A stretch of DNA of 64,000 nucleotides from Metabacillus endolithicus (GTDB lineage Bacteria > Bacillota > Bacilli > Bacillales > Bacillaceae), in assembly GCF_023078335.1 (NCBI RefSeq), contig NZ_CP095550.1:806001-870000 (forward strand), in the 5' to 3' direction. Positions 26,766 to 36,223 of the stretch are shown here, piece after piece; positions within the stretch are counted from its first letter, which is position 1; the number at the start of each line of letters is the position of its first letter. A model generated the notes under the pieces. The model worked only from the letters and a program-made list of their open reading frames with translations. It ran no database searches and had not been told where the DNA came from. Made by a program: the position numbers and the translations under genes.

Positions 26766-28027
26766 TTACGCTTTATGGCCACCAACAAGCGTGGCACGTT
26801 GCTTGGCTGTGCCAGCAGGCGTATAGGATACAGCCCGTAAAATGGCATCAGAACCATATTTATGACGGATCGAGTCCATCACATATCCTAAAGTGCGTTG
26901 TTTTGTACGATTTGGTCGAAATAAATCAAGCTGCATTTCACAGTCATCTTCAATATTCGAGAGGGCGATTGAAATTTTCCGTACGGTTTTATTCTCGTAA
27001 AATTTCTCAAAAAGCTGAAGACATGTTTCATAAATATCCATTGTAATATTTGTTGGTTCCTCAATTGTTTTAGAGCGATAAAACCCGCCACCAAATTCAT
27101 CACTGCTATACCCAATTCCAAGGCTAATTGTACGACCAACCTTTTGATGCTGACGGGCTCTGCGGGCCACTTCCTCACTTATCTCTAACATCACATGCTT
27201 GACTTCTTCCGGGTCAGGGTAATCGCGAAGCAGCATTTGGCTTTTCCCAAAACTAATTTGCCCTTGCATAATCGGTGCCCCAACTTCTGATAAATCAACA
27301 CCCCATGCATGATAATAGAGCTGATTCCCCATTACCCCAAATTTCTTTTCCAAAAGCTCAAGAGGATAGTTAGCAAGCTGTCCAATATTAAAAATCCCCA
27401 TTCGATTTAATGTTTTTTGCACTCTTGAGCCAATTCCCCACATATCACTTAGCGGTTCGATTTTCCATAGTTTTTCCTTTACATCATCATATGACCATTC
27501 AGCAACACCGGTCTTTTTCGCTTCAGTATCTAAGCATACTTTTGCTAAAAGCATATTTGGTCCAATTCCAATGGCACTTGGAAGGGAAAATTCTCGTTCC
27601 ATGTCATCACGGATTTTATGGGCAATTGCTAAGGCATCTCCCCAAATATGCTCCACCCCGTCTACTTTAATAAAGCTTTCATCAACACTATAAGTGTGGA
27701 TCGCATCTTTTGGTACATAACGATGAAAAAGCCTTGTCAGCTCTGTTGAAATACGGACATATGTCGCCATCTTCGGATTCACAATTGTAATCCGGGGATC
27801 TTTTGGTACTTCAAACAGTCTGGAACCTGTTTTAATTCCAAATTCCTTTTTTAATCGGGGGAAGCAGCCAAGACGATACTCCCTTGCCGCTCCGTATCAC
27901 CTACAACAGCCAAATAACAGGTTAATGGGTCCAACCCAAGCAACACGGCGGCACAACTTGCATAAAAGCTTTTCATATCAATACAAAGAATCTTTTGTTT
28001 TGGCAGCTGATCGTAGTTTTCAATCAT
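26766..28027 (-). pseudogene. uvrX: Y-family DNA polymerase UvrX (YqjW), frameshifted
   Basis: Error-prone UmuC-type polymerase. The N-terminal piece (from ATG 28027, GGAGG upstream) holds the catalytic ILCIDMKSFYASC and stops after IVLAASP; the remainder (RLKKEFGIKTGSRLFEVP... onward, then THIYSVDESF with the catalytic DE) is in another frame. One C is missing from a run (five at 27857-27861). Corrected length 420 aa against about 412 in B. subtilis. LexA-type boxes lie upstream. Confidence 0.9.
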
Positions 28028-28044
28028 AGCCGTTTCCTCCAAAC

Positions 28045-28058
28045 GGAATATATGTTCG
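28045..28058 (-). promoter_or_regulatory. LexA-box-like site proximal to uvrX
   Basis: GGAATATATGTTCG, two mismatches from the Bacillus LexA consensus CGAACRNRYGTTYG, 18 bases upstream of the uvrX start. Confidence 0.5.
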
Positions 28059-28083
28059 TATAAAGTATATTCTATATATTAAG

Positions 28084-28097
28084 CGAATATACGTTCG
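28084..28097. promoter_or_regulatory. LexA box between uvrX and yqzH
   Basis: CGAATATACGTTCG, one mismatch from CGAACRNRYGTTYG, in the divergent uvrX/yqzH intergenic region. Supports SOS control of uvrX. Confidence 0.75.
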
Positions 28098-28176
28098 ATT
28101 TCAATGGTAGTTTTCACCATGAAACATGATCGACAAATACTCAAAAAGATGTATACTACCTTTAAAGAGGTGAAAT

Positions 28177-28371
28177 ATGGAAGAAAAGATACTTTTAAAA
28201 ATGCTTCGGAAAAGCTTTTTACAATACGGAAGAAATCTTAATGAAGATCCATTATCAAGTGAGGATTCAGCTTATTTACTCAAAAAGATAGCCGCGGATA
28301 AAAACGATGATACAGAATGGTATGAGGTTATAGAGGATGCTGTCTATAGCTATGTAACAAATCAAGAATAA
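28177..28371 (+). CDS. yqzH: YqzH-like protein
   Basis: 64-aa acidic protein (MEEKILLKMLRKSFLQYG start, helical, ending in NQE), divergent from uvrX as B. subtilis yqzH is from yqjW. AAAGAGGTGA precedes the ATG at 28177. Function unknown; the shared LexA box region makes SOS control possible. Confidence 0.75.
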   Translation: MEEKILLKMLRKSFLQYGRNLNEDPLSSEDSAYLLKKIAADKNDDTEWYEVIEDAVYSYVTNQE

Positions 28372-28406
28372 AAGAGCCTTGTGAGTCAAAAAGACATCAC
28401 AAGGCT
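28371..28406 (-). terminator. Terminator after the methylase gene, abutting yqzH
   Basis: AGCCTTGTGA pairs perfectly with TCACAAGGCT and is followed on the minus strand by CTTTTATT; it may also end yqzH. Confidence 0.8.
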
Positions 28407-28407
28407 A

Positions 28408-29355
28408 CTATTCACAAACAAGAATTTGTCTCGTAAAACTTCCCTTTTTCGCAACACCACGATCAACAATTTCAAACCCTGCCTTTTCTATTAAATAATC
28501 AATAGTTTCAATTGTCACAACAACAACTTTCCTAGCGAAGCTACGGGCACTTCGGAGCATGTCAAGCTGCTTATCTGGGTCTAGAACTGAGCAGAGATTA
28601 TAGGGCATATCAATAATAGCTACATCGTAAAAACCAGTCACATCAAGAATGTCCTTTAAACTAACCTCCCCTTTTAAACCAAAATAAGCAATATTTTCTC
28701 GGGCAATCGGACATACAAGTGGATTATTGTCACTCCCAACAATGTTAATCCCCATTGATAACGCTTCTACTAAAACTGTACCGGACCCGCAACAAGGATC
28801 AATTGCTTTAATATTATCTACCTCAGGGACAGCAATATTAACAACAGCTCTCGCGACCCTTGTGCTTAAAGCCGTTGAATAATTTTTAGGTTTATTTTGA
28901 TGTAAAAACCAAATCGATTCACTTTTGATATATTGGCCAAATACCCAGCTATCTTGACACTTCATAATAGCAAACATTAAATTAGGGTGAACTAAATCAA
29001 CTTTACCTATTATTTGTTGCCCAATTTCACGTTCGATTTTACGCCTTTCATCAAAACTTACTTTTGTATAACCAGCCAAATCAGCATGTTCAATGAAAAG
29101 AACTTTAAACGTGGCACCTTCTATACTCAATCCCTTTAATTGCTGAGCAATCTCCGCTAGAGAATCCGCTCTATACAAAACATCAATTCTTTCGTTAATA
29201 AACGGACTGCGGCTCGGATCGATTTTTACAGTACTCTCTATTAAACTAGAATCAGTATCAAACCCAAAAAGTGAGCGCATCTCAAGCCGGCATAGTGAAA
29301 GCTCATCTTCATGACAAGTAAATGTATAGATAAATTTATTATGTTGTTGAGCCAA
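28408..29355 (-). CDS. Putative RNA (guanine-N2-type) methyltransferase, TRM11/RlmL-like
   Basis: About 315 aa. The C-terminal half is a Rossmann SAM methyltransferase with motif I DPCCGSGTVLVEA (about 187-199), acidic GSDNN (about 206) and the catalytic DMPY (about 248) in place of the N/DPPY of N6/N2 methylases. The N-terminal half (about 1-160) resembles the THUMP-like region of tRNA/rRNA methylases of the UPF0020 group. I prefer TTG 29355, which has AAAGGTGGA upstream, to ATG 29376, which has none. Target RNA unknown. Confidence 0.8.
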   Translation of the reverse strand: MAQQHNKFIYTFTCHEDELSLCRLEMRSLFGFDTDSSLIESTVKIDPSRSPFINERIDVLYRADSLAEIAQQLKGLSIEGATFKVLFIEHADLAGYTKVSFDERRKIEREIGQQIIGKVDLVHPNLMFAIMKCQDSWVFGQYIKSESIWFLHQNKPKNYSTALSTRVARAVVNIAVPEVDNIKAIDPCCGSGTVLVEALSMGINIVGSDNNPLVCPIARENIAYFGLKGEVSLKDILDVTGFYDVAIIDMPYNLCSVLDPDKQLDMLRSARSFARKVVVVTIETIDYLIEKAGFEIVDRGVAKKGSFTRQILVCE

Positions 29356-29382
29356 GCATGTTCCACCTTTACACATAGAATA

Positions 29383-30288
29383 TTAGTTTGAATCAGTTGG
29401 TGTTCCCTGATGAAAATACATTTGCCAGTGACCTTTTTTATATTTCCAAATCGAACTCCGTAAGGTCTTTTGTTTTCTTGTTGCATCGTTTATTTTATAA
29501 GTAGTCAAAACAACATCTGTTGACAAGGGATGCAAAGTAAAATCATACAGTTCCATATCACGGACAGTCAAGCCCCCATCATTAAGACAATCTACTTTTG
29601 TCCAAATGTTCCCTGAACTTCCAAATTCAAAAAAGTCATCTGCAAGCAGCTTGTTTAATTCAATAGGAGATGTTCGAATAGCAGGATTCAACAGCTGCTC
29701 TTCTAGATTATAGATTTGATCTCGTAAAATATTGTTAGCTTCAATAGTAGCTAGCTTCTTCTGTGACTCTTGCCATTCTGGAGCGAGCATACTCATCTCC
29801 CATAAACTCCAATAATGATTACCCATCTTTCGGCAATCTCTAAGCAACCCTTCCTTTTTAAAGCCTACCTTTTGATAACACGCAATGGCTGAAGTATTAA
29901 AGTCAAAAACACCTAAACTAACACGGTGTAAGTTTAACTGTTCAAAAGCCATTTTCACTATTTCAGTCATCATCAGATAGCCAATTCCTTTACCTCGAAC
30001 ACTTTGATCCCCAATCAACACTTTTCCAATTCTTGCTGATTTATGCTCATGATCAATATTCGCTAGAGATATATGACCAATAACTTGTCCAGTTTTTTGA
30101 AGAACAACACTATAAACATAAGTATCGGACATATCCGTATTTGCTTTTTCTATATATTGCTCAATTTGTTCTTTAGTTAAAGGAAAAGTAAAAGCAGGTC
30201 CCGCCCATTGAAGCAAAAACTCAGGTGTAGTAATCCAACTAATTAATTTTTGGATATGATCATGCTTAAAATACTGTAACTTTATCAT
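29383..30288 (-). CDS. GNAT acetyltransferase fused to DUF4440 (NTF2-like) domain
   Basis: 301-aa two-domain protein. Residues 1-170 are a RimJ/RimL-type N-acetyltransferase (IGHISLANIDHEHKSARIGKVLIG, acetyl-CoA loop VRGKGIGYLMM, FNTSAIACYQKVGFKKEG). Residues 190-300 match the DUF4440 pattern of the NTF2-like fold (LADDFFEFGSSGNIWTK, SSIWKYKKGHWQMYFHQGTP). A helical linker joins them. The fusion suggests small-molecule modification, but the substrate is unknown. Confidence 0.85.
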   Translation of the reverse strand: MIKLQYFKHDHIQKLISWITTPEFLLQWAGPAFTFPLTKEQIEQYIEKANTDMSDTYVYSVVLQKTGQVIGHISLANIDHEHKSARIGKVLIGDQSVRGKGIGYLMMTEIVKMAFEQLNLHRVSLGVFDFNTSAIACYQKVGFKKEGLLRDCRKMGNHYWSLWEMSMLAPEWQESQKKLATIEANNILRDQIYNLEEQLLNPAIRTSPIELNKLLADDFFEFGSSGNIWTKVDCLNDGGLTVRDMELYDFTLHPLSTDVVLTTYKINDATRKQKTLRSSIWKYKKGHWQMYFHQGTPTDSN

Positions 30289-30346
30289 AAAAAGACCCCT
30301 ATATACTATTTTGTATTAAATGTAAAACGAAAGTGAAGTTTAGGCA

Positions 30347-30380
30347 ATAAAAAAGACATAATGCTGTTAACACTATGTCT
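30347..30380 (-). terminator. Terminator after yqjQ
   Basis: AGACATAGTG-TTAACAG-CATTATGTCT (one G-T pair) on the minus strand followed by TTTTTTATT, six bases after the yqjQ stop. Confidence 0.88.
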
Positions 30381-30386
30381 AAAACC

Positions 30387-31181
30387 TTATTTCTTAAAAA
30401 ATGCTTTTCCTGCTAGTTTTTCAAAAAGTCTCGGCATTACCTGGTAAAGGGTGCTTCCCGCATTCATCCAAGGCGGTAAATTAATTTCCCGCCTTGGAGT
30501 CAGCATAGAAGCCACAATAATGCGAGCAACCTTATTTGGATCGAGCATCCAACGTTCAACATTTTTCACATAGTCTCCTTGTTTATCAGCAATTGTGAAA
30601 AAGTTTGTTTTAATCGGTCCAGGATTTACAGAGGTAACAAAAATCCCATGCTGCTTAACTTCCATTCTTAAACTGTTTGTAAAACCTAAAACGGCATGTT
30701 TACTAGCAGAGTATAAACTTGATTTTGGTGTTGCAATTTTCCCTGCCTGTGAAGCAATATTGATAATATGTCCCTTTCTTCTTTTCATCATAGCTGGCAG
30801 CACCATCTTTGTGCTGGCAACTAGACCAAAGACATTCACTTCAAACATGCTTTTCATTTCATCTAATGAAGAATGAAGAACTTCATTAAAAATACCAAAT
30901 CCAGCATTATTAACAAGAATATCAACGAAACCCACATCGCGTTCAATCGTTGAAAAAACAGTTTGAATTGATTGAAGATCTTGAACATCCAATGAATAAT
31001 AGTGACATGAAACACCATAATCCAGTTTAATACGCTCAGAAAGCTTTGCCAAAACTTCTTCTCTTCTAGCAAGCAAAACAAGATGAGCACCATTTTTCGC
31101 ACATTCGATTGCAATCTTTTCACCAATTCCACTAGAAGCACCGGTAATAGCCACATAGCACCCCTGTATACGAGAATTCAT
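30387..31181 (-). CDS. yqjQ: Short-chain dehydrogenase/reductase YqjQ
   Basis: 264-aa classical SDR with NAD(P) motif TGASSGIG (about 13-20), NNAGFGIF (about 90-97), catalytic Ser region INIASQAG and YSASK (Tyr/Lys about 157/161), then PGPIKTNF. Eleven bases downstream of yqjP on the same strand, as in B. subtilis. Substrate unknown. Confidence 0.92.
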   Translation of the reverse strand: MNSRIQGCYVAITGASSGIGEKIAIECAKNGAHLVLLARREEVLAKLSERIKLDYGVSCHYYSLDVQDLQSIQTVFSTIERDVGFVDILVNNAGFGIFNEVLHSSLDEMKSMFEVNVFGLVASTKMVLPAMMKRRKGHIINIASQAGKIATPKSSLYSASKHAVLGFTNSLRMEVKQHGIFVTSVNPGPIKTNFFTIADKQGDYVKNVERWMLDPNKVARIIVASMLTPRREINLPPWMNAGSTLYQVMPRLFEKLAGKAFFKK

Positions 31182-31191
31182 CTGATCACCT

Positions 31192-32169
31192 CTATTTCTC
31201 TACAGCATAATAAAGAGCTGGAGTGTTTGTTTCATCAATTTTAATTTGACCGTTGTCCTCAAGGTAGTCAAGCTGTCCAACTGTCTCTGACATAGTAAGC
31301 ATAAGTTGCTTGTGATATATAGTAGGAAAAAGTGCTTTACACACTTCAAATGCGGTTAGATGCTTTTTCTGTAGGAACCCTTTAACAAGCTCCGCCCTTT
31401 CAGCTTGCTTTTTTAAACGATAGGCAATAAGCTCATGAGCATGCTCAATATTTTCCCCATGTCCTGGATAAACAATAGATAGAGACAAATCAAGCAATTT
31501 AGAAATTGAGTTGTTTAGCTGCAGCTGAGGCTTTGGTCTTCCGATAGCTCCCTCAATCATTGGTGGTTCTAGTAAAGGGTTTGGAGAGATATCCTTTAAT
31601 AATAAATCTCCCCCAACTAGTATACCTGTCTTTTCCTCATATAACACGATGTGACTCTGGGCATGACCCGGGGTTTCCATAACCAGCCATCCGGGAAGTC
31701 CAGCAATCTCCATTCCTTCTACCAGCTCATGATGTAACTTTCGATTACACGAATATTCTAGGGTGTCGTTCAATTTTTGTATAGAAGGCAAGAAATTTTC
31801 ATTTAATCCAAAGATGAGAAAAAGTTGTTCAAAATACCGTGCTTGTGCCTGCAGAAACCCTTCATCTTTTTTTAACCACGGCTTGTTAAAGGGGTGGCCA
31901 AATACGGGAATGTTATGGTCAAAATAATCAAGCATACCAACATGATCTGGATGATGATGTGTAACGATGATTTGTTCAATGTCATCTGGAGTATAACCAT
32001 ATTCCTTTAATTGATGTTGAAAGGAAAGCCACGCTTCTTCTGTTTTAGGTCCAGCATCCACAAGTGTTAAACGCTCTCCTTTGATTAAATAAACATTTAC
32101 ATCCCCCACCGGAAACGGTGTAGGTAAAATGATTTTCAAAATTTGCTTAGCCTGTGTTGTCTGGTTCAT
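31192..32169 (-). CDS. yqjP: Metallo-beta-lactamase-fold hydrolase YqjP
   Basis: 325 aa with the zinc motif THHHPDHVG (about 70-78), metal ligands in TPGHAQSHI (about 170), GGDLLL and [12 protein letters not shown] (about 239-250), then a helical C-terminal domain. Glyoxalase II/RNase-type MBL superfamily; no specific substrate known. In operon with yqjQ. Confidence 0.9.
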   Translation of the reverse strand: MNQTTQAKQILKIILPTPFPVGDVNVYLIKGERLTLVDAGPKTEEAWLSFQHQLKEYGYTPDDIEQIIVTHHHPDHVGMLDYFDHNIPVFGHPFNKPWLKKDEGFLQAQARYFEQLFLIFGLNENFLPSIQKLNDTLEYSCNRKLHHELVEGMEIAGLPGWLVMETPGHAQSHIVLYEEKTGILVGGDLLLKDISPNPLLEPPMIEGAIGRPKPQLQLNNSISKLLDLSLSIVYPGHGENIEHAHELIAYRLKKQAERAELVKGFLQKKHLTAFEVCKALFPTIYHKQLMLTMSETVGQLDYLEDNGQIKIDETNTPALYYAVEK

Positions 32170-32358
32170 TTACTCATCCCCATTATTATTTTTATATAAG
32201 TTCGGTTAATCAAAAAGCAGAAAACATTATGAAGCAAATTATGTATCTTTAATAGGTTTTCTTTAATCCAAACAAATTATCTACCACTATTGTACCCTGC
32301 AAAAACCAACTTGTCATTATATTCAAATAATTCAACCATCTAATGATATAAAGAAAAC

Positions 32359-32388
32359 TTGACAACAGCTTATCTAACGCTGCATAAT
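32359..32388 (+). promoter_or_regulatory. Promoter of the proI T-box leader
   Basis: TTGACA (32359-32364), 18 bases, CATAAT (32383-32388). Transcription would begin about 45 bases before the start of the T-box stem I. Confidence 0.7.
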
Positions 32389-32439
32389 GAATAAAAATTT
32401 ATGTCTTTGTATAGTTGTAATAGTTTTAATATACATAGC

Positions 32440-32660
32440 GTTGATTAGGAATAGTAGATAAAAAGGCGCATAAAGAGAGTGGAGTCCATGGCTGAAAGGC
32501 ACCATTGCCAACCTATTATTGAACCTGCCCTATGAGCTGTTAGGTAAACCTAACCGTATGTCTGCGATAAAGATTATAAGCTGGGAATGCATAGACATTC
32601 CAAAAAAGGTGGTACCGCGGGGTCATTCCGTCCTTATTATAGGACAGAATGACTTTTTTA
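32440..32660 (+). ncRNA. T-box riboswitch, proline-responsive by context
   Basis: The invariant T-box AAGGTGGTACCGCGG is at 32606-32620 and is followed by a terminator (GTCATTC CGTCC ... GGACA GAATGAC, then six T, 32622-32659). The stem I region upstream contains AGGAATAGTAGA and the structured GGCTGAAAGGCACC stretch. A CCT triplet in TTGAACCTGCCC (32523 region) is a plausible proline specifier. Uncharged tRNA binding to the T-box would favour the antiterminator and proI expression; the B. subtilis proI leader works this way. Confidence 0.93.
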
Positions 32661-32741
32661 TTTACTGAATGAAAGGTTCGGTTAAACTGGCAGTCTAGCA
32701 GGAATTGAGCTTATTTAAGATCACATAAAAGGAGAGAAATT

Positions 32742-33578
32742 ATGGAAAGAATCGGATTTATAGGAGCTGGCTCAATGGCTGAGGCCATGGTTGCAGGACT
32801 TATAAAAGGAAACGTGTTTCAAGCGGAGCAAATCATTGTGTCCAATCGTTCTAATTCAGATCGACTAGATGAATTAGCGGCAAAGTACGGCATAAAAACG
32901 ACTCATGATAAAGAACAATTAGTAAAAGATGCTTCCATTATCGTACTAGCAATGAAACCTAAAGATGTAAAAGCTGCTCTTGACGGTGTGCAGACTTTAA
33001 TCAAAGATCATCTGATTGTGTCTGTTTTAGCTGGGATTTCTATACAAACAATTATGGCTATTCTTGGAAAGAAAGTTTCTATCGTTAGGGCAATGCCCAA
33101 TACATCAGCAGCTATCAGAAAATCAGCCACTGCCATTGCAGGAAGTGATTCTGTAACAATGAAGCAAATGAAAAAATGTGTATCTCTTTTTGAAGCAATT
33201 GGAATTTGTAAGATTGTTGAGGAGAATCAATTGGATGCTGTTACTGGGTTATCTGGAAGTGGTCCTGCCTATATTTATTATTTAGTAGAATCAATGGAAA
33301 AAGCTGCTGTTGAAGTAGGGTTAGATCCTTTTGTTGCCAGGGATTTAATTGTTCAAACCTTACTAGGGGCATCTGAAATGATTGCTGTCTCGGAAAAACA
33401 TCCATCTCAGCTAAGGAAGGAAGTTACAAGTCCGAACGGCACTACAGAGGCAGGAATATCCATTTTAAAGGAAAAACAGGTACAGGAAGCGATCATATCA
33501 TGTATCAGACGGGCAACAGAACGTTCAGAGGAATTAAAAGCAATGTTCTCTGAAGAGTTGGTCACTAATAAAAAGTAA
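32742..33578 (+). CDS. proI: Pyrroline-5-carboxylate reductase ProI
   Basis: Reduces 1-pyrroline-5-carboxylate to L-proline with NADPH. 278 aa: N-terminal Rossmann GFIGAGSMAEAMVAGL (about 5-20), VRAMPNTSAAIRKSATAI, and the P5CR signature GLSGSGPAYIYYLVE (about 168-182); ends with EVTSPNGTTEAGI. ATG 32742 with AGGAGAG upstream. Expression is set by the T-box before it. Confidence 0.97.
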   Translation: MERIGFIGAGSMAEAMVAGLIKGNVFQAEQIIVSNRSNSDRLDELAAKYGIKTTHDKEQLVKDASIIVLAMKPKDVKAALDGVQTLIKDHLIVSVLAGISIQTIMAILGKKVSIVRAMPNTSAAIRKSATAIAGSDSVTMKQMKKCVSLFEAIGICKIVEENQLDAVTGLSGSGPAYIYYLVESMEKAAVEVGLDPFVARDLIVQTLLGASEMIAVSEKHPSQLRKEVTSPNGTTEAGISILKEKQVQEAIISCIRRATERSEELKAMFSEELVTNKK

Positions 33579-33720
33579 AGATAACAGGGATTTCATGTGA
33601 TGTGAAGTCCCTGTTTTTGATTATAAAGACAGACATCTAATCCCCTCTCACCTCATCATTTGGAGTGAATTATAAATTTTTGCACAAAATAATGAAAACA
33701 AAGTTTAAGAGGTGATACAG

Positions 33721-34284
33721 ATGTCTAATTTCCTTGAAGGCACGATTGATTTTATCAAAACAAATCTAAATAATACAACACAACGACCACTACATATTGG
33801 TGAAGCAATGACTTTGTGGACTTACTCCATTTTACTTGATGAAGCAAATGCTTTTTGCTACATAGGAAAAAATACATCAGATGACCAAGATATACAAAAG
33901 ATGTTAAAAGACAGTATTAAAAACTGTGCTGAACAATCAAACGATGTTAAACAGCTTATGATAAAAGAAGGTGTACCCATACCAAACGCAACTCCCCCAA
34001 AGCCAAACTCTGACACATTGGGCGTTCCTTATGGAACAAAGATGTCTGATGAAGAAATAGCAAATGGGTTAATTGCAAAAGAGATTGCAGCCATTAATTT
34101 ATGTAATGGGACATTAACACAAGCTATCCGCAATGATGTGGGAGCTATGTTTTTGAAATTTTATAATGAAAAAGTGAATTCTTTATTTATTGTTAAAACA
34201 ACCATGCTTGAAAGAGGCTGGTTAAAAGTTCCTCCATCTTTTGCAGTGACCGGACACCCTAATTCTTCTGAAGGAAATAAGTAA
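33721..34284 (+). CDS. DUF3231 family protein
   Basis: 187-aa protein of the Bacillaceae DUF3231 family, recognisable from RPLHIGEAMTLWTY near the N-terminus, the proline-rich LMIKEGVPIPNATPPKP in the middle and IAKEIAAINLCN after it. Helical, likely a ferritin-like/four-helix arrangement. ATG 33721 is preferred over the GTG at 33712 because AAGAGGTGAT lies just upstream of it. The family is often linked to spores, but no function is established. Confidence 0.85.
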   Translation: MSNFLEGTIDFIKTNLNNTTQRPLHIGEAMTLWTYSILLDEANAFCYIGKNTSDDQDIQKMLKDSIKNCAEQSNDVKQLMIKEGVPIPNATPPKPNSDTLGVPYGTKMSDEEIANGLIAKEIAAINLCNGTLTQAIRNDVGAMFLKFYNEKVNSLFIVKTTMLERGWLKVPPSFAVTGHPNSSEGNK

Positions 34285-34296
34285 TTATCCTGCAAC

Positions 34297-34343
34297 AAAA
34301 ACCTTTACCTCTTTAGAAAAGTTCTACAAGGGTAAAGGTTTTT
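34297..34343. terminator. Bidirectional terminator between DUF3231 and zinc-ribbon gene
   Basis: AAAAACCTTTACC pairs with GGTAAAGGTTTTT over a 21-base loop; T-rich on both strands. Confidence 0.75.
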
Positions 34344-34605
34344 CAGGTCTTACAGGACAAAACAAACAAGTAGGATCATCACATTTCTCTTCTTTCCAAT
34401 CATTACAGAAAGCACAAAAGTATGTGTCAAAATCATCGTAATAAATAATATGAGACCCGCATTTCGAACAAATTTGGTCTTTATCAATAAATCCTTCTAG
34501 TTTAATATCTTTAATTAAAACAACGCCATCTCTTTCGGTAACCTTCACCTTTTCACCCCAAGAATTTAATTTTCCCCTGTCATTTTTTCTTATAATCATC
34601 CACAC
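34324..34605 (-). CDS. Cysteine-rich zinc-ribbon-like small protein
   Basis: Up to 93 aa with four Cys pairs or singles: CSKCGSHIIYYDDFDTYFCAFC (about 47-68), then CDDPTCLFCP (about 75-84), so probably two zinc sites. The first part (KVKVTERDGVVLIKDIKL) looks like a small beta unit. It overlaps the CWC gene by 26 bases; the true start may be ATG 34599 or a later GTG. Not a family I recognise. Confidence 0.65.
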   Translation of the reverse strand: MWMIIRKNDRGKLNSWGEKVKVTERDGVVLIKDIKLEGFIDKDQICSKCGSHIIYYDDFDTYFCAFCNDWKEEKCDDPTCLFCPVRPEKPLPL

Positions 34606-34747
34606 ATTTTTTACAAATACACGAATCTTTTAATAAAGCAGATGTTAGTAGTTCTTTTGGAAATGATTCAGTCATGCACCAACATGTTTCTGGTTCTTTA
34701 GAAACTGTACATTGATTATCATTTTGGCATAAGGGACACTTCTTCAT
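34580..34747 (-). CDS. Cysteine-rich CWC family protein
   Basis: 55 aa with the CWC signature: CPLCQNDNQC, then ETCWCM followed by SFP, and a final CICKKCV. The motif suggests zinc binding; no function is known. ATG 34747 with GGAAGGTG upstream is preferred to ATG 34762. Upstream of and overlapping the zinc-ribbon gene. Confidence 0.85.
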   Translation of the reverse strand: MKKCPLCQNDNQCTVSKEPETCWCMTESFPKELLTSALLKDSCICKKCVDDYKKK

Positions 34748-34870
34748 ATTTACACCTTCCATAAAAGTTACTTCTATACATGTTTCATTTTAGCACTAAA
34801 TCCACTTCTAGAATATTTTACTTCGCATCAAAAAATGTTGAAATTAAATACTATGAATGGAGGTGGGAAA

Positions 34871-35014
34871 GTGTTTAACCGCAATGTTATGGGTTTATTA
34901 CTTAAAAGTACAATACTATCAAGCTTATTCAGTTTTGTTGTCATTACCCTTACTGTTTATCATCATTTTAAAATAAAGAATTTGCTACAGAAGCTTGGGA
35001 ATAGATCAGTATAA
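34871..35014 (+). CDS. Small single-pass membrane protein, 47 aa
   Basis: GTG at 34871 follows GGAGGTGGGAAA. The peptide has one hydrophobic segment (LLLKSTILSSLFSFVVITLTV, about residues 8-28, split here as LLLKSTILSSLF and SFVVITLTV) and a basic C-terminal tail (KIKNLLQKLGNRSV). A terminator follows 13 bases later. No recognised family. Confidence 0.6.
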   Translation: MFNRNVMGLLLKSTILSSLFSFVVITLTVYHHFKIKNLLQKLGNRSV

Positions 35015-35027
35015 GCAATTTTCAATT

Positions 35028-35056
35028 AGCCACTAACAAAATTAAGTGGCTATTTT
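35028..35056 (+). terminator. Terminator after the 47-aa gene
   Basis: AGCCACT and AGTGGCT pair over a 10-base loop and are followed by ATTTTTA. Confidence 0.8.
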
Positions 35057-35160
35057 TACCTTTAAACTACATAAAAACTAACAAGCAGAAAACATGCCTA
35101 TTTTTTATTAGATTGTTATAATTTTTCCGTAAACATAATTTACATAATGGAGGAGAAACA

Positions 35161-36177
35161 ATGAAAACGAAGCTTTTTCAACCTTATCAAATAAAGGATG
35201 TAACGATAAAAAACCGTATTGTTATGTCACCAATGTGTATGTATTCCTCAACAGGTAAACAAGGATTTGTTGAAGACTTTCATATGACCCATTATATTAG
35301 TCGTGCAGTAGGTCAAGTAGGGTTAATTATGATTGAAGCAACCGCTGTTACTCCACAAGGTCGAATATCTTCTCAAGACCTAGGAATTTGGAGTGATGAT
35401 CATCTTCCCCAACTAAAAAAACTAGTATCAGGTATAAAAGAATATGGCTCAACAACTGCGATACAGCTTGCCCATGCTGGTCGTAAAGCAACGGTTGATG
35501 GCGAAATATTTGCTCCATCAGCTATTCCATTTGATGGTCATTCTAAAACACCGGCAGCAATGACAAAAGAAGATATTGCATCTACCATTCAAGCATTTCA
35601 AGATGGAGCGAAACGTGCAAAAGAAGCAGGTTTTGACATTATAGAAATTCATGGGGCACATGGATATTTAATTAACGAGTTTCTATCCCCATTATCAAAT
35701 AAACGTGAGGATGAATACGGTGGAACACCAGAAAATCGCTACCGTTTATTAAGTGAAGTGATTGATTCTGTAAAAGAAGTTTGGGATGGTCCACTATTTG
35801 TCCGTATATCTGCTTCTGATTATCACAATGAAGGTTTAGATGTTTCAGATTACGTTGAATTTGCTAAGAAAATGAAGGAACAAGGTGTTGACTTAATCGA
35901 TGTAAGCTCAGGAGCGGTTGTAACAGCCAAAATCAACGTGTTTCCAGGCTACCAAGTCCGTTTTGCTGAAAAAATTAAAGAAGAGGCAAAGATAGCAACT
36001 GGCGCTGTCGGGCTTATCACAACCGGATTGCAAGCGGAAGAAATTTTACAAAACAATCGAGCTGATCTTATCTTTATCGCGAGAGAGCTGCTAAGAGATC
36101 CTTACTTCCCAAGAACAGCAGCAGCACAGCTTAAAGAAACACTTGATTCTCCAAAACAGTATGACCGAGGCTGGTAA
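35161..36177 (+). CDS. namA: NADPH dehydrogenase NamA (YqjM, old yellow enzyme)
   Basis: FMN-dependent ene-reductase acting on alpha,beta-unsaturated carbonyls and nitro compounds. 338 aa TIM barrel: redox-tuning Cys and Tyr in SPMCMYSS (about 23-30), QLAHAGRKA (about 102-110), [21 protein letters not shown] with substrate-binding His164/167, and RVSxSD-type [11 protein letters not shown] 35161 with GGAGGAG upstream. Usual place next to rnz. Confidence 0.95.
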   Translation: MKTKLFQPYQIKDVTIKNRIVMSPMCMYSSTGKQGFVEDFHMTHYISRAVGQVGLIMIEATAVTPQGRISSQDLGIWSDDHLPQLKKLVSGIKEYGSTTAIQLAHAGRKATVDGEIFAPSAIPFDGHSKTPAAMTKEDIASTIQAFQDGAKRAKEAGFDIIEIHGAHGYLINEFLSPLSNKREDEYGGTPENRYRLLSEVIDSVKEVWDGPLFVRISASDYHNEGLDVSDYVEFAKKMKEQGVDLIDVSSGAVVTAKINVFPGYQVRFAEKIKEEAKIATGAVGLITTGLQAEEILQNNRADLIFIARELLRDPYFPRTAAAQLKETLDSPKQYDRGW

Positions 36178-36223
36178 GACGAAAAGGAGAGATGGCTTAA
36201 AATCCTTCTCTCCCTTACTCGTT

